Positions 1 to 6,862 of a stretch of 8,531 nt of DNA are shown here, in pieces. The stretch comes from Bacteroidota bacterium. Its GTDB lineage: Bacteria > Bacteroidota > Bacteroidia > Chitinophagales > Chitinophagaceae. The DNA is taken from assembly GCA_023422565.1 (NCBI GenBank), contig JAFAGR010000022.1:1-8531 (forward strand). Reading direction: 5' to 3'. Position 1 is the first letter of the stretch. Every line of letters begins with the position of its first letter. The notes under the pieces were generated by a model. It saw nothing but the letters and a program-made list of their open reading frames with translations. It had not been told where the DNA came from and did not search any database. Position numbers and translations under genes: made by a program.

Positions 1-1791
1 CCCGTGTTTTCTGTTGACCCTGAAAAAGGATGGGGATACAGCGAAGAAACCAAACCAATGTTGAACACCTCTCATGGCGAAGTGCCCTGGGATGATCTTC
101 ACCACGTTCAAATGAGCCAAACCAATGGTGAAATTGACGGGCGCTGGGTATTCGGTAACGGTAACAACACACCAAGGGTTGCCCGTATCGACCTTGCTAC
201 TTTCCGTACCGCTGAAATTCTGGAGATCCCAAATTCAGGCGGTAACCACTCTTCACCTTTCATCACTGAGAATACCGAATATGTAATTGCCGGTACACGT
301 TTCAGCGTTCCGTTTGATAATACAAATGGCGACGTACCTATTGACTCTTATAAAGAGAATTTCAAGGGAAGTATCAGCTTTATAAGTGTTGATAAAGAAT
401 CAGGAAACATGGATATTGCCTTCCAGCTGCATTGCCCCGGTGTAAACTTCGACCTTAGCCACGCAGGTAAAGGGAAAAGCCACGGTTGGTTCTTCTTCAG
501 TTGCTATAACACAGAGCAGGCAAATACCTTGCTTGAAGTGAATGCTTCCAAGAATGATAAAGACTTTATCATGGCGGTGAACTGGAAGAAAGCCGAAGAA
601 CTTATCAAAGCAGGTAAAGGAACCAAACAGGCTGTTCGTTACGCGAGCAACAGGTTTGATGAAAAAACTCACACCGCCACTTCTACCATCAAAACAGAAG
701 TTACCGTGCTGGATGTGAAAAATTTCCCTGATCTCGTTTACATGATCCCATGCCCGAAATCTCCGCACGGTTGCGACGTTGATCCTTCAGGCGAGTACAT
801 TGTGGGTAGCGGTAAACTTGCCGCGTTGATCCCCGTATTCAGTTTCGACAAAATTCAGAAAGCGATCGCCGCAAAAGATTTTGAAGGAAACTATGAAGGC
901 ATCCCTGTAATTAAATATGAATCAGCCTTACACGGTGAAGTGCAGAAACCGGGCCTTGGTCCATTGCACACTGAATTCGACGGAAGAGGAAATGCTTACA
1001 CTTCAATGTTCGTTTCCAGTGAAATTGTAAAATGGAGCATTAAAGATCTTAAGGTTCTTGATCGCGCTCCAACTTACTATTCAGTAGGTCACCTTATGAT
1101 TCCCGGTGGCGATTCTAAAAAGCCAAATGGTAAGTACCTAGTAGCTTACAACAAGATCACTAAAGACCGTTACCTGCCAACCGGCCCTGAATTGAGCCAG
1201 AGCGCGCAGTTATACGATATCAGCGGAGATAAGATGCAGATGATACTTGATTATCCAACCATCGGCGAACCGCACTATGCGCAGGCTGCTCCTGCTGATG
1301 TGGTAAAAGGCCGTTCATTGAAATTCTTTAAACTGGAAGAAAACAATCACCCCCGCGTAGCCAAAGGAGAATCTGAAGCTAAGGTTGTTCGCGAAGGAAA
1401 TAAAGTACATGTGTACATGACCGCCATTCGCTCTCACCTTACTCCTGATAACATTGAAGGTATCAGGATGGGAGATGAGGTTTACTTCCACGTAACCAAT
1501 ATTGAACAGGACTGGGACGTGCCGCACGGCTTTGCAATTAAAGGCGCGTTGAATGCCGAGCTTTTGATTATGCCGGGTGAAACCACTACTTTGAAGTGGG
1601 TGCCAGACAGGGTTGGAATGTTCCCGATGTATTGTACAGATTTCTGCTCTGCATTGCACCAGGAAATGTCGGGATATGTGCGCGTGTCGCCTGCGGGAAG
1701 CAACGTGCCGCTGTCATTCCATACAGGTAAAACCGGTCCGCAAAACGGCGCCGCGAAACCTGCAGCAGCAGCTGACACTGCTAATAAATAG
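1..1791 (+). CDS. nosZ: Nitrous-oxide reductase NosZ, clade II type, N-terminus cut by window edge
   Basis: Periplasmic multicopper enzyme that reduces N2O to N2. Frame 1 is open from the first base (P-V-F-S-V-D-P...), so the GTG at 4 is not the true start; signal peptide and first strands lie upstream. The seven His expected to bind the CuZ cluster are visible: the HH pair (100-105), GNHSS (247-249), SPHG (766-768), GPLHT (967-969), VGHL (1090-1092) and GEPHY (1273-1275). The C-terminal cupredoxin domain has the CuA set: His in DVPHG (1525-1527), then C-x3-C-x3-H-x2-M with Cys at 1633 and 1645, His at 1657 and Met at 1666. The LHH...S-T-G...DGRW context and the absence of nosR downstream point to clade II (usually Sec-exported); this is inference because the leader is missing. 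About 597 residues are present. The protein ends in a short Ala/Lys-rich tail after the CuA domain. Confidence 0.97.
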   Translation, partial: PVFSVDPEKGWGYSEETKPMLNTSHGEVPWDDLHHVQMSQTNGEIDGRWVFGNGNNTPRVARIDLATFRTAEILEIPNSGGNHSSPFITENTEYVIAGTRFSVPFDNTNGDVPIDSYKENFKGSISFISVDKESGNMDIAFQLHCPGVNFDLSHAGKGKSHGWFFFSCYNTEQANTLLEVNASKNDKDFIMAVNWKKAEELIKAGKGTKQAVRYASNRFDEKTHTATSTIKTEVTVLDVKNFPDLVYMIPCPKSPHGCDVDPSGEYIVGSGKLAALIPVFSFDKIQKAIAAKDFEGNYEGIPVIKYESALHGEVQKPGLGPLHTEFDGRGNAYTSMFVSSEIVKWSIKDLKVLDRAPTYYSVGHLMIPGGDSKKPNGKYLVAYNKITKDRYLPTGPELSQSAQLYDISGDKMQMILDYPTIGEPHYAQAAPADVVKGRSLKFFKLEENNHPRVAKGESEAKVVREGNKVHVYMTAIRSHLTPDNIEGIRMGDEVYFHVTNIEQDWDVPHGFAIKGALNAELLIMPGETTTLKWVPDRVGMFPMYCTDFCSALHQEMSGYVRVSPAGSNVPLSFHTGKTGPQNGAAKPAAAADTANK

Positions 1792-1800
1792 TTTTTGAAA

Positions 1801-1819
1801 GCAAAGTAATTTGCTTTGC
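1801..1819 (+). other. Small hairpin just after the nosZ stop
   Basis: Perfect 6-bp inverted repeat GCAAAG / CTTTGC (1801-1806 and 1814-1819) around a 7-base loop, ten bases after the nosZ stop codon. No T-run follows, so it is not a standard intrinsic terminator. It might protect the nosZ mRNA 3' end or mark a processing site; the stem is short and chance is possible. Confidence 0.3.
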
Positions 1820-1856
1820 GAGGGGAGAGCAATGATTGCGTTTGAATAAATATTAG

Positions 1857-1930
1857 GAGAGGCCATAGAGACTGACGAAGCAACCATATTTTTCCCGGTT
1901 GCAGAGTTGGGCGCTATGGTCTCTTTTTTT
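1857..1930 (+). promoter_or_regulatory. Structured RNA element or terminator/attenuator between nosZ and nosL
   Basis: Nested pairings are visible. The outer stem joins GAGA (1857-1860) to TCTC (1920-1923) and, past a GG bulge, CCATAG (1863-1868) to CTATGG (1914-1919). The inner stem joins GCAACC (1880-1885) to GGTTGC (1897-1902) with an 11-base loop. The internal loop is 11 bases on each side. CCC in the hairpin loop (1894-1896) could pair with GGG (1909-1911). A rival pairing, AGAGAC (1867-1872) with GTCTCT (1919-1924), excludes the outer stem. Seven T's (1924-1930) follow, 17 bases before the next ATG. The layout suits a partial terminator that lowers expression of accessory genes relative to nosZ, or a switchable leader. 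I do not recognise a known riboswitch family. The pairings are seen; the function is inferred. Confidence 0.4.
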
Positions 1931-1947
1931 AACTTAAAAGGTAGGAT

Positions 1948-2976
1948 ATGAAAAATTTAAGGATGAAACCGATAAGCCGTATTTTTCTTGTGCTTGCGGG
2001 GCTTGCTCTTTTTATCGTGTTGTTTGTACCGCTTTGGCGCATTGATCTTGTAGCGCCGCAATACCCTGAAGGATTAATGTTGCTGATTTATCCGGACAGG
2101 CTCGCAGGAAACGTGGACATTATAAACGGGCTCAATCACTACATTGGTATGGCCACCTTGCATACTGATGATTTTATAGAATTCAAAATACTTCCCGCCA
2201 TCATCGCTTGCTTCGGAGTTTTGTTCATAGGAGTAGGATTGATGGGAAGAAGGAAATGGATGAACTGGTTGCTGGTACTTTTTATTTTATTCGGTATAGT
2301 TTCAATGGTTGACTTTTGGCGATGGGAATACGATTATGGACATAACCTCGACCCTAACGCCGCAATCAAAGTTCCCGGCATGGCTTACCAGCCACCGTTG
2401 ATCGGCTTTAAGCAACTGCTAAACTTTGGAGCATGGTCCTTCCCTGATATCGGCGGTTGGATCTTTATAGGCGCCGGCGTGGTGCTTTTGATATTTGTGA
2501 TCTATGAGGCGCGCCGGGTGAAGAAACTCCGTGTTACCACGGTGCATACCGTACCGGCGATCCTGCTTTTTGCTTTCGCGAGCATGGGCTTTGCAGGATG
2601 CAGTTCAGGCCCTGATCCAATCCGTTTTGGTAAAGACGCCTGCCACTTTTGCAAGATGACAATTTCTGATAATCGCTACGGAGCGGAAATTCTTACAAAG
2701 AAGATGAAGGTTTACATGTTTGATGACATGCATTGCTTGCTGGGGTTCATAAAGGAAGGAACTGTTCCTTTGAATCAGGCGCAAGGAATTTTCGTCACGA
2801 ATTTCGATGAACCGCATGAGTTGCTTGACGTGAGTACCTCTGTATTTTTAAGAAGTGAAACTTTGAAAAGTCCTATGAACGGCAATGTAGCGGCATTCAC
2901 AAATAAGGACGCATTAAAAAAAGTACAATCACAACACCAGGGAGAAATTTTAACCTGGAATGATCTGAAGCCATGA
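1948..2976 (+). CDS. nosL: Fusion of a four-helix membrane module with a NosL copper chaperone domain
   Basis: 342 residues in two parts. Residues 1-195 are a membrane module with helices at about 10-28, 82-100, 106-122 and 168-187, and two outward loops, the first with a GLNHYIGM motif (61-68). Residues about 200-342 are NosL. The hydrophobic stretch 202-216 leads into FAGC (Cys218), a lipobox-like site inside the protein. Next come CHFCKM (Cys232, Cys235, Met237), FDDMHC (258-263) and SPMNGNVAAF (309-318), all typical of NosL. NosL is known as an outer-leaflet or periplasmic Cu(I) chaperone that supplies NosD. Positive residues (RRKW, EARRVKKLR) sit on the sides predicted cytoplasmic, which places the NosL domain in the periplasm. 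The start ATG follows an AAAAGGTAGG site. The stop overlaps nosD as ATGA. Most NosL are stand-alone lipoproteins; the N-terminal module has no function I can name. Confidence 0.88.
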   Translation: MKNLRMKPISRIFLVLAGLALFIVLFVPLWRIDLVAPQYPEGLMLLIYPDRLAGNVDIINGLNHYIGMATLHTDDFIEFKILPAIIACFGVLFIGVGLMGRRKWMNWLLVLFILFGIVSMVDFWRWEYDYGHNLDPNAAIKVPGMAYQPPLIGFKQLLNFGAWSFPDIGGWIFIGAGVVLLIFVIYEARRVKKLRVTTVHTVPAILLFAFASMGFAGCSSGPDPIRFGKDACHFCKMTISDNRYGAEILTKKMKVYMFDDMHCLLGFIKEGTVPLNQAQGIFVTNFDEPHELLDVSTSVFLRSETLKSPMNGNVAAFTNKDALKKVQSQHQGEILTWNDLKP

Positions 2977-4205
2977 GTAAATATTTGTTGATCGCTTTCT
3001 TGTCTTTCTTCATTCAGCCCGCAATTGCCCAGGTTCTTCGCGTAGGTAAAGCGCACTCTTTCAAAACAATCAAGGCCGCGCTTGCAGCGGCGAAGGTCGG
3101 AGATACTGTTGAGGTGGAAGCGGGATTGTATAAAGAGCAAAACATTATTATCGACAAGCAAATTGTTTTTAAAGGGATTGATCATCCGGTTTTAGATGGT
3201 GAGAAGAAGTATGAGGTGATCTCCATAAAGGCCAATAATGTGGTGATCGACGGTTTTAAGGTGATCCGATCCGGCGTGTCAAGCATTGTGGATATGGGCG
3301 GAATAAAAGTGTATGATGCCGAAGGTGTGGTGATAAAGAACAATATTATCGAAGAAACCTTTTTCGGAATTTATATTCAGTATGGAAAGAATTGTTCGAT
3401 CATTAACAACAAGATGGTTTCTTCAAACAAAGTTGAACAGCAAAGTGGAAATGGTATTCATTGCTGGAAGAGCGACAGCCTTGCAATAATCGGGAATGAT
3501 ATTAAAGGCCATCGTGACGGGATGTACTTTGAGTTCGTTACTAATTCAACCATGGTTGGAAATAATGCCGTTGGTAATATCCGGTACGGATTACATTTTA
3601 TGTTCAGTCACAAGAATTTTTATATCAGTAACCGTTTTGTTGGTAATGGCGCAGGCGTGGCGGTGATGTACTCCAGGGAAGTAAAAATGTACAATAATCA
3701 TTTTGACGAGAATTGGGGTGATGCCGCATATGGTTTACTGCTGAAAGAGATCAACGACAGCTACATTGAAGGCAATACATTTGAGAAGAACACGGTTGGG
3801 ATTTATATGGAAGGTGCCAGCAGAATTGAGATAAAAAGAAACCTGTTCAGCAAGAACGGGTGGGCAATGAAGATGCAGGCAAACTGTATGGATATGAATG
3901 TTGTTCAAAATGATTTTATCGGAAATACTTTTGATGTGGGTACTAATGGTAGTTTGGTGCTAAACCATTTTAAAAATAACTACTGGGATAAATATGAAGG
4001 CTACGACATCAACCGTGATAAGGTGGGAGATATTCCCTACAGACCTGTTAGCCTTTATGCAATGATCATTGAGCAGAATCCGCCCGCGATGATATTGTTC
4101 AGGAGTTTTATGGCCTCATTACTTGATAAAACTGAAAAGGTGCTTCCGTCTATCACACCTGAAAATTTGAAAGACGATTTTCCATTTATGAAACCCGTAT
4201 TGTAA
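2973..4205 (+). CDS. nosD: NosD, periplasmic copper-binding beta-helix protein
   Basis: 410 residues with a clear Sec signal peptide (basic start, hydrophobic core, then PAIAQ at about 16-20). The body repeats short beta-strand coils such as VVIDGFKV, VVIKNNII, CSIINNKM, MVGNNAVG, SYIEGNTF and RIEIKRNLF across roughly residues 45-340. This is the right-handed parallel beta-helix (CASH domain) fold of NosD. From known biochemistry, NosD accepts Cu(I) from NosL and works with the NosF2Y2 ABC transporter in maturation of CuZ in NosZ. The ATG overlaps the nosL stop (ATGA), suggesting translational coupling, and the TAA stop shares its last base with the nosF ATG. Length is close to that usual for NosD. 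Frame is intact. Confidence 0.95.
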   Translation: MSKYLLIAFLSFFIQPAIAQVLRVGKAHSFKTIKAALAAAKVGDTVEVEAGLYKEQNIIIDKQIVFKGIDHPVLDGEKKYEVISIKANNVVIDGFKVIRSGVSSIVDMGGIKVYDAEGVVIKNNIIEETFFGIYIQYGKNCSIINNKMVSSNKVEQQSGNGIHCWKSDSLAIIGNDIKGHRDGMYFEFVTNSTMVGNNAVGNIRYGLHFMFSHKNFYISNRFVGNGAGVAVMYSREVKMYNNHFDENWGDAAYGLLLKEINDSYIEGNTFEKNTVGIYMEGASRIEIKRNLFSKNGWAMKMQANCMDMNVVQNDFIGNTFDVGTNGSLVLNHFKNNYWDKYEGYDINRDKVGDIPYRPVSLYAMIIEQNPPAMILFRSFMASLLDKTEKVLPSITPENLKDDFPFMKPVL

Positions 4206-4915
4206 TGATTATTGCGAGTAATGTAACGAAAAAGTTCGGGAAGCTGACGGCGCTGGATAATGTTTCGGCGAAGTGCAACCGCGGTGAATGTATCGCGCTG
4301 ATAGGCCCTAACGGTAGCGGCAAAACGACCTTTATTAAATGCCTGCTGGGCATGGTGGTTAGTGATAGTGGCTTCATCACATTTAACGATAAGAATATTG
4401 CGCACGACTGGAGGTACCGTAGCAACATCGGCTACATGCCGCAAATAGGCAGGTATCCAGAGAATATGACCATAGGCCAGGTACTCGATATGATGAAAGA
4501 CATCCGGGGTCCGCAACAACAACCGCTGGACGAAGATCTTATTAAGGCATTCGATCTGGATGCCTTGCGAAACAAACGGATGCGCACTTTATCAGGAGGT
4601 ACACGCCAGAAGGTGAGTGCATCGCTTGCATTTTTATTTAATCCGCAGGTGCTGATACTGGATGAACCCACTGCCGGGCTCGATCCTGTAGCAACTGAGA
4701 TACTGAAAGACAAGATCAACCGGGAGAAAACGAAGAACAAACTTATTCTGATCACCTCGCATATATTAAGTGACCTTGATGACCTGGTGACCCAGGTGAT
4801 TTATATGCAGGATGGAAAACTTGTGTTTCATAAAGATATTGAGACTCTTCGCGAAGACACAGGGCAGGAGAAACTGGCAAAAGCAATTGCCACCGTAATG
4901 CTTAACCATAAGTAG
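4205..4915 (+). CDS. nosF: NosF, ABC transporter ATPase of the NosDFY complex
   Basis: 236-residue cytoplasmic ATP-binding subunit. All nucleotide-binding motifs are present: Walker A GPNGSGKT (34-41), Q-loop Gln80 (YMPQ), signature LSGGT (129-133), Walker B VLILDEP (149-155), D-loop GLDP and switch His186 (TSH). It pairs with the permease NosY just downstream; ATP hydrolysis is thought to drive changes in NosD that allow copper delivery or sulfur/copper assembly for NosZ. A general copper or multidrug ABC ATPase would look similar, so the assignment rests on neighbours. The start codon overlaps the nosD stop (TAATG) and nosY begins 5 bases after the stop. Confidence 0.95.
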   Translation: MIIASNVTKKFGKLTALDNVSAKCNRGECIALIGPNGSGKTTFIKCLLGMVVSDSGFITFNDKNIAHDWRYRSNIGYMPQIGRYPENMTIGQVLDMMKDIRGPQQQPLDEDLIKAFDLDALRNKRMRTLSGGTRQKVSASLAFLFNPQVLILDEPTAGLDPVATEILKDKINREKTKNKLILITSHILSDLDDLVTQVIYMQDGKLVFHKDIETLREDTGQEKLAKAIATVMLNHK

Positions 4916-4920
4916 AGTAG

Positions 4921-5688
4921 ATGAAAAAGATAATTAAATATGTGATCATAGATATACTTCGTAACAAGATTGTGATGGGCTATACGGCCTTTCTGCTTCT
5001 TCTATCGCTGAGTATTTTTAATTTGGAAGACAATACCACCAAAGGATTATTGAGCCTGCTCAATATCATTCTCATTATTGTACCGCTCATCTCGATCCTC
5101 TTTTCCGCAATTTATGTATATAACAGCGCGGAGTTTCTGGAACTGTTGGTGAGCCAGCCCTTAAAGCGGAAAACGATATGGCTAAGTATGTTTACCGGCT
5201 TAGCCTCAGCACTTTCTTTAGCATTTTTTATCGGTGCGGGAATTCCGATCTTGCTGTATGAGGCCACGGAAACGGGTTTCATTATGCTTGCCGTTGGCTT
5301 ATTGCTTTCGATAATATTTGTTTCGATCGCTGTACTTGCAGCTGTTATTACCAGAGATAAGGCTAAAGGCATTGGCGTGGTAATGTTGTTATGGCTGTAT
5401 TTCTCACTTGTGTTTGATGGAATCGTATTGTTCATCCTGTTTCAGTTTGCAGATTACCCGCTGGAAAAAGCGATGGTAGGCATAAGCGCATTGAACCCGG
5501 TTGATCTTGGAAGGATATTGATCCTTTTAAAAATGGATGTTTCCGCGTTGATGGGTTATACGGGCGCTGTATTCAAAAATTTCTTCGGTACGGGTCTTGG
5601 CTTCGTCCTTGCTATTGCCGTACTCGTAGTTTGGGCCGTAGTTCCACTTGCCCTGTCAGTTAGAAAGTTTAACCGTAAAGACCTGTAA
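4921..5688 (+). CDS. nosY: NosY, ABC transporter permease of the NosDFY complex
   Basis: 255-residue integral membrane protein with about six helices (roughly 15-33, 44-68, 88-111, 119-143, 150-175 and 225-247), a short basic N-terminus and a basic C-terminus (VRKFNRKDL). The stretch ALNPVDLGRILILLKMD (about 191-207), in the long outward segment before the last helix, matches what is expected of NosY-type ABC-2 permeases. NosY anchors NosD and couples to the ATPase NosF encoded 5 bases upstream. The next gene starts 1 base after its TAA, so the operon continues past nosY. Confidence 0.93.
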   Translation: MKKIIKYVIIDILRNKIVMGYTAFLLLLSLSIFNLEDNTTKGLLSLLNIILIIVPLISILFSAIYVYNSAEFLELLVSQPLKRKTIWLSMFTGLASALSLAFFIGAGIPILLYEATETGFIMLAVGLLLSIIFVSIAVLAAVITRDKAKGIGVVMLLWLYFSLVFDGIVLFILFQFADYPLEKAMVGISALNPVDLGRILILLKMDVSALMGYTGAVFKNFFGTGLGFVLAIAVLVVWAVVPLALSVRKFNRKDL

Positions 5689-5689
5689 C

Positions 5690-6106
5690 ATGAAGCGTCA
5701 TCCCTCTTTAATTCCATTGTCGCGTGACCATCACGGAAGTTTGATACTCGCGCGGCTGATGCAGAAAAACGCGCCCGCCTACAAAGGCCTCCCGGATACG
5801 GTTGATGGTAAACGTGATTATGCCGTCGAGCTTTTCAATAAAGACATAAGGCCGCATTTTGAAAAGGAAGAAAAACTATATAATTCGGTCTTTCACTATC
5901 CTGAATTGCAGGCGCAACTCTCTGCTATTTTTAGCGAGCATAGAGAATTGATACGCCTTTTTGAAGGGCTTAAACACAAGGTGGATGCAGAAGCATTGCA
6001 CGAGGCCGGTACCTTGCTTGAAAAGCATATCCGTACTGAAGAAAGAGAACTATTTCCTTTAATGGAGAAAGTTTGTACGGAAGATGAGCTCCTACAATGG
6101 AGTTGA
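5690..6106 (+). CDS. Hemerythrin-like (HHE domain) di-iron protein
   Basis: 138 residues, probably cytoplasmic (no signal peptide or membrane helix). The ligand pattern of a hemerythrin four-helix bundle is visible: His14 or His15 in RDHHG, His56-x3-Glu60 (HFEKEE), His84 in SEHREL and His113-x3-Glu117 (HIRTEE). These are enough for a non-haem di-iron site. Relatives bind O2, sense redox state or take part in repair of NO-damaged iron centres (the Ric/YtfE group has an extra N-terminal domain that is absent here). I chose the ATG at 5690, one base after the nosY stop, over the in-frame ATG at 5648 because the pattern begins here (MKRHPSLIPLSRDHH) and the extension would lie inside nosY. Location at the operon end suggests a role linked to N2O/NO respiration or protection of copper maturation from O2; this is inference. 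Confidence 0.88.
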   Translation: MKRHPSLIPLSRDHHGSLILARLMQKNAPAYKGLPDTVDGKRDYAVELFNKDIRPHFEKEEKLYNSVFHYPELQAQLSAIFSEHRELIRLFEGLKHKVDAEALHEAGTLLEKHIRTEERELFPLMEKVCTEDELLQWS

Positions 6107-6129
6107 TTGCCGAATAGGATCGGGTCGCA

Positions 6130-6306
6130 TTATGCAAACGGATCTTTTCTTTTCCTGTAATGCTCGCGGCTGTATTCGCGTTTGCAGGCTTTGCAAAAAG
6201 TATCATATACTTCATCGTGAACAGTACATCTCTTCTTGCCAGCAGTGCGTTGCATGCGTGATGGCATTGTTTCCAGTATCATCATTCCTTTTCTCGCTTT
6301 CGCCAT
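6130..6306 (-). CDS. Small basic protein with putative CxxH...CxxC zinc site, 58 residues
   Basis: Reading the minus strand, ATG at 6306-6304 opens a frame to TAA at 6132-6130. It has an A-rich upstream region (AAAGAAAAATAAT) typical of weak Bacteroidota ribosome sites. The protein starts MAKARKG and carries Cys27-x2-His30-x7-Cys38-x2-Cys41, spaced like a small zinc knuckle, followed by a highly charged tail (KREYSREHYRKRKDPF). The pattern recalls zinc-finger parts of HNH-like or RNA-binding small proteins, but I recognise no family. It converges on the hemerythrin gene with 23 bases between stops. The longer plus-strand frame over the same DNA looks like its antisense shadow (Phe/Ser/Leu runs). 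Function unknown. Confidence 0.6.
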   Translation of the reverse strand: MAKARKGMMILETMPSRMQRTAGKKRCTVHDEVYDTFCKACKREYSREHYRKRKDPFA

Positions 6307-6462
6307 ATTATTTTTCTTTAGTAAGCAACCGCGAATTTAATCAATTTCAGAATTCAACTCCATAGTTTGGGGTTACATTCCATGAGCGGCGCCGGAGCGG
6401 TGATAATTTGGGAAGGACAGCAATGACAACTGAAGTGATAAAGAGATCTTGCAGGTCAACAG

Positions 6463-6633
6463 CTATTTCATAAGGAAGTAATAGATGGTAGCCCAAACTG
6501 CAATAAAGAAAAGCCCTGTATAAACAGTGGGCATATTATTGCGCAGGTCTTTTTTAACAAGCAAACGGTAGAGTGCCCAAAGTATAAAGAGCGCGATAAG
6601 TGCAAGCGGTATGTAAATTCTTAACGGGCCCAT
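6463..6633 (-). CDS. Small two-helix membrane protein, 56 residues
   Basis: Minus-strand ATG at 6633-6631 to TAG at 6465-6463. The protein has a first helix at about residues 6-25 (IYIPLALIALFILWALYRLL), a short basic turn VKKDLRNN (26-33), and a second helix at about 38-54 ending YYFLMK. The basic turn predicts a cytoplasmic loop with both ends outside. The alternation of hydrophobic helices and a charged turn is unlikely from chance, and no other frame here looks coding. No family is recognised. It lies 156 bases upstream of the 6306-6130 gene on the same strand; co-transcription is possible but not shown. A TATCTTTC sequence at 6663-6656 resembles the Bacteroidota -7 box (TAnnTTTG), without a clear -33 partner. 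Confidence 0.62.
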   Translation of the reverse strand: MGPLRIYIPLALIALFILWALYRLLVKKDLRNNMPTVYTGLFFIAVWATIYYFLMK

Positions 6634-6671
6634 TAGCTTTGATAAAAGTTATGCTGAAAGATATTAAGTTT

Positions 6672-6819
6672 TCAGGAAAAGTGTGCGCGAATTTTCAGAT
6701 CCATTTCTATGGCGGTCATTTTTGCCGGAACTCCGCTGACTTCCATTCCCCTGGGCCTCACATTCGAATCAACTAACTGTCGCCGGGCATTATAAAAAAT
6801 TTTCCGGCAAAGGGCTCAT
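6672..6819 (-). pseudogene. Possible frameshifted small ORF (about 48 residues if repaired)
   Basis: Minus-strand ATG at 6819 reads MSPLPENFL and then meets a stop. Skipping one base of the six-A run (plus strand 6794-6799; six T on the coding strand) joins MSPLPENF to an open frame (YNARRQLVDS..., then MEVSGVPAKM...) that ends at TGA 6674-6672. The continuation looks protein-like, but it is short and an open frame of this size can arise by chance. It could be a decayed gene, a sequencing error in the homopolymer, or programmed slippage. It lies 38 bases upstream of the small membrane protein gene on the same strand. No homologue is recognised. Confidence 0.22.
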
Positions 6820-6862
6820 TCTAATTTTCGAGCTGGCACCCTTTTCGCGAATCATTTAAACA

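Noticed and set aside
4..1791. GTG at 4 as the start of NosZ.
   Set aside because: The frame is open to base 1 and the encoded sequence begins inside the conserved NosZ domain, so the gene enters from outside the window.
1315..1883. Minus-strand frames opposite the 3' part of nosZ.
   Set aside because: They are antisense shadows of a strongly conserved gene with all copper ligands intact.
1857..1923. Local resemblance to a SAM-I riboswitch (GAGAGG, GACTGA, GCAACC, GGTTGC).
   Set aside because: The conserved GATGA kink-turn region and the other core stems are not present, and the gene context is copper assembly rather than methionine metabolism.
1867..1924. CTGACGA (1872-1878) flanked by AGAGA and GTCTCT, resembling a hammerhead ribozyme core with a GTC cleavage site.
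   Set aside because: The required GAAA after stem II is absent (AGAG follows GGTTGC) and no stem III can be formed between it and GTC.
5648..5689. In-frame ATG at 5648 as the start of the hemerythrin-like protein.
   Set aside because: It would lie inside nosY and add 14 residues with no family character; ATG at 5690 directly follows the nosY stop.
6084..6365. 93-residue plus-strand frame.
   Set aside because: It overlaps the hemerythrin 3' end, has Phe/Ser/Leu runs expected opposite a Lys/Arg-rich gene, and the minus strand holds a better small gene.
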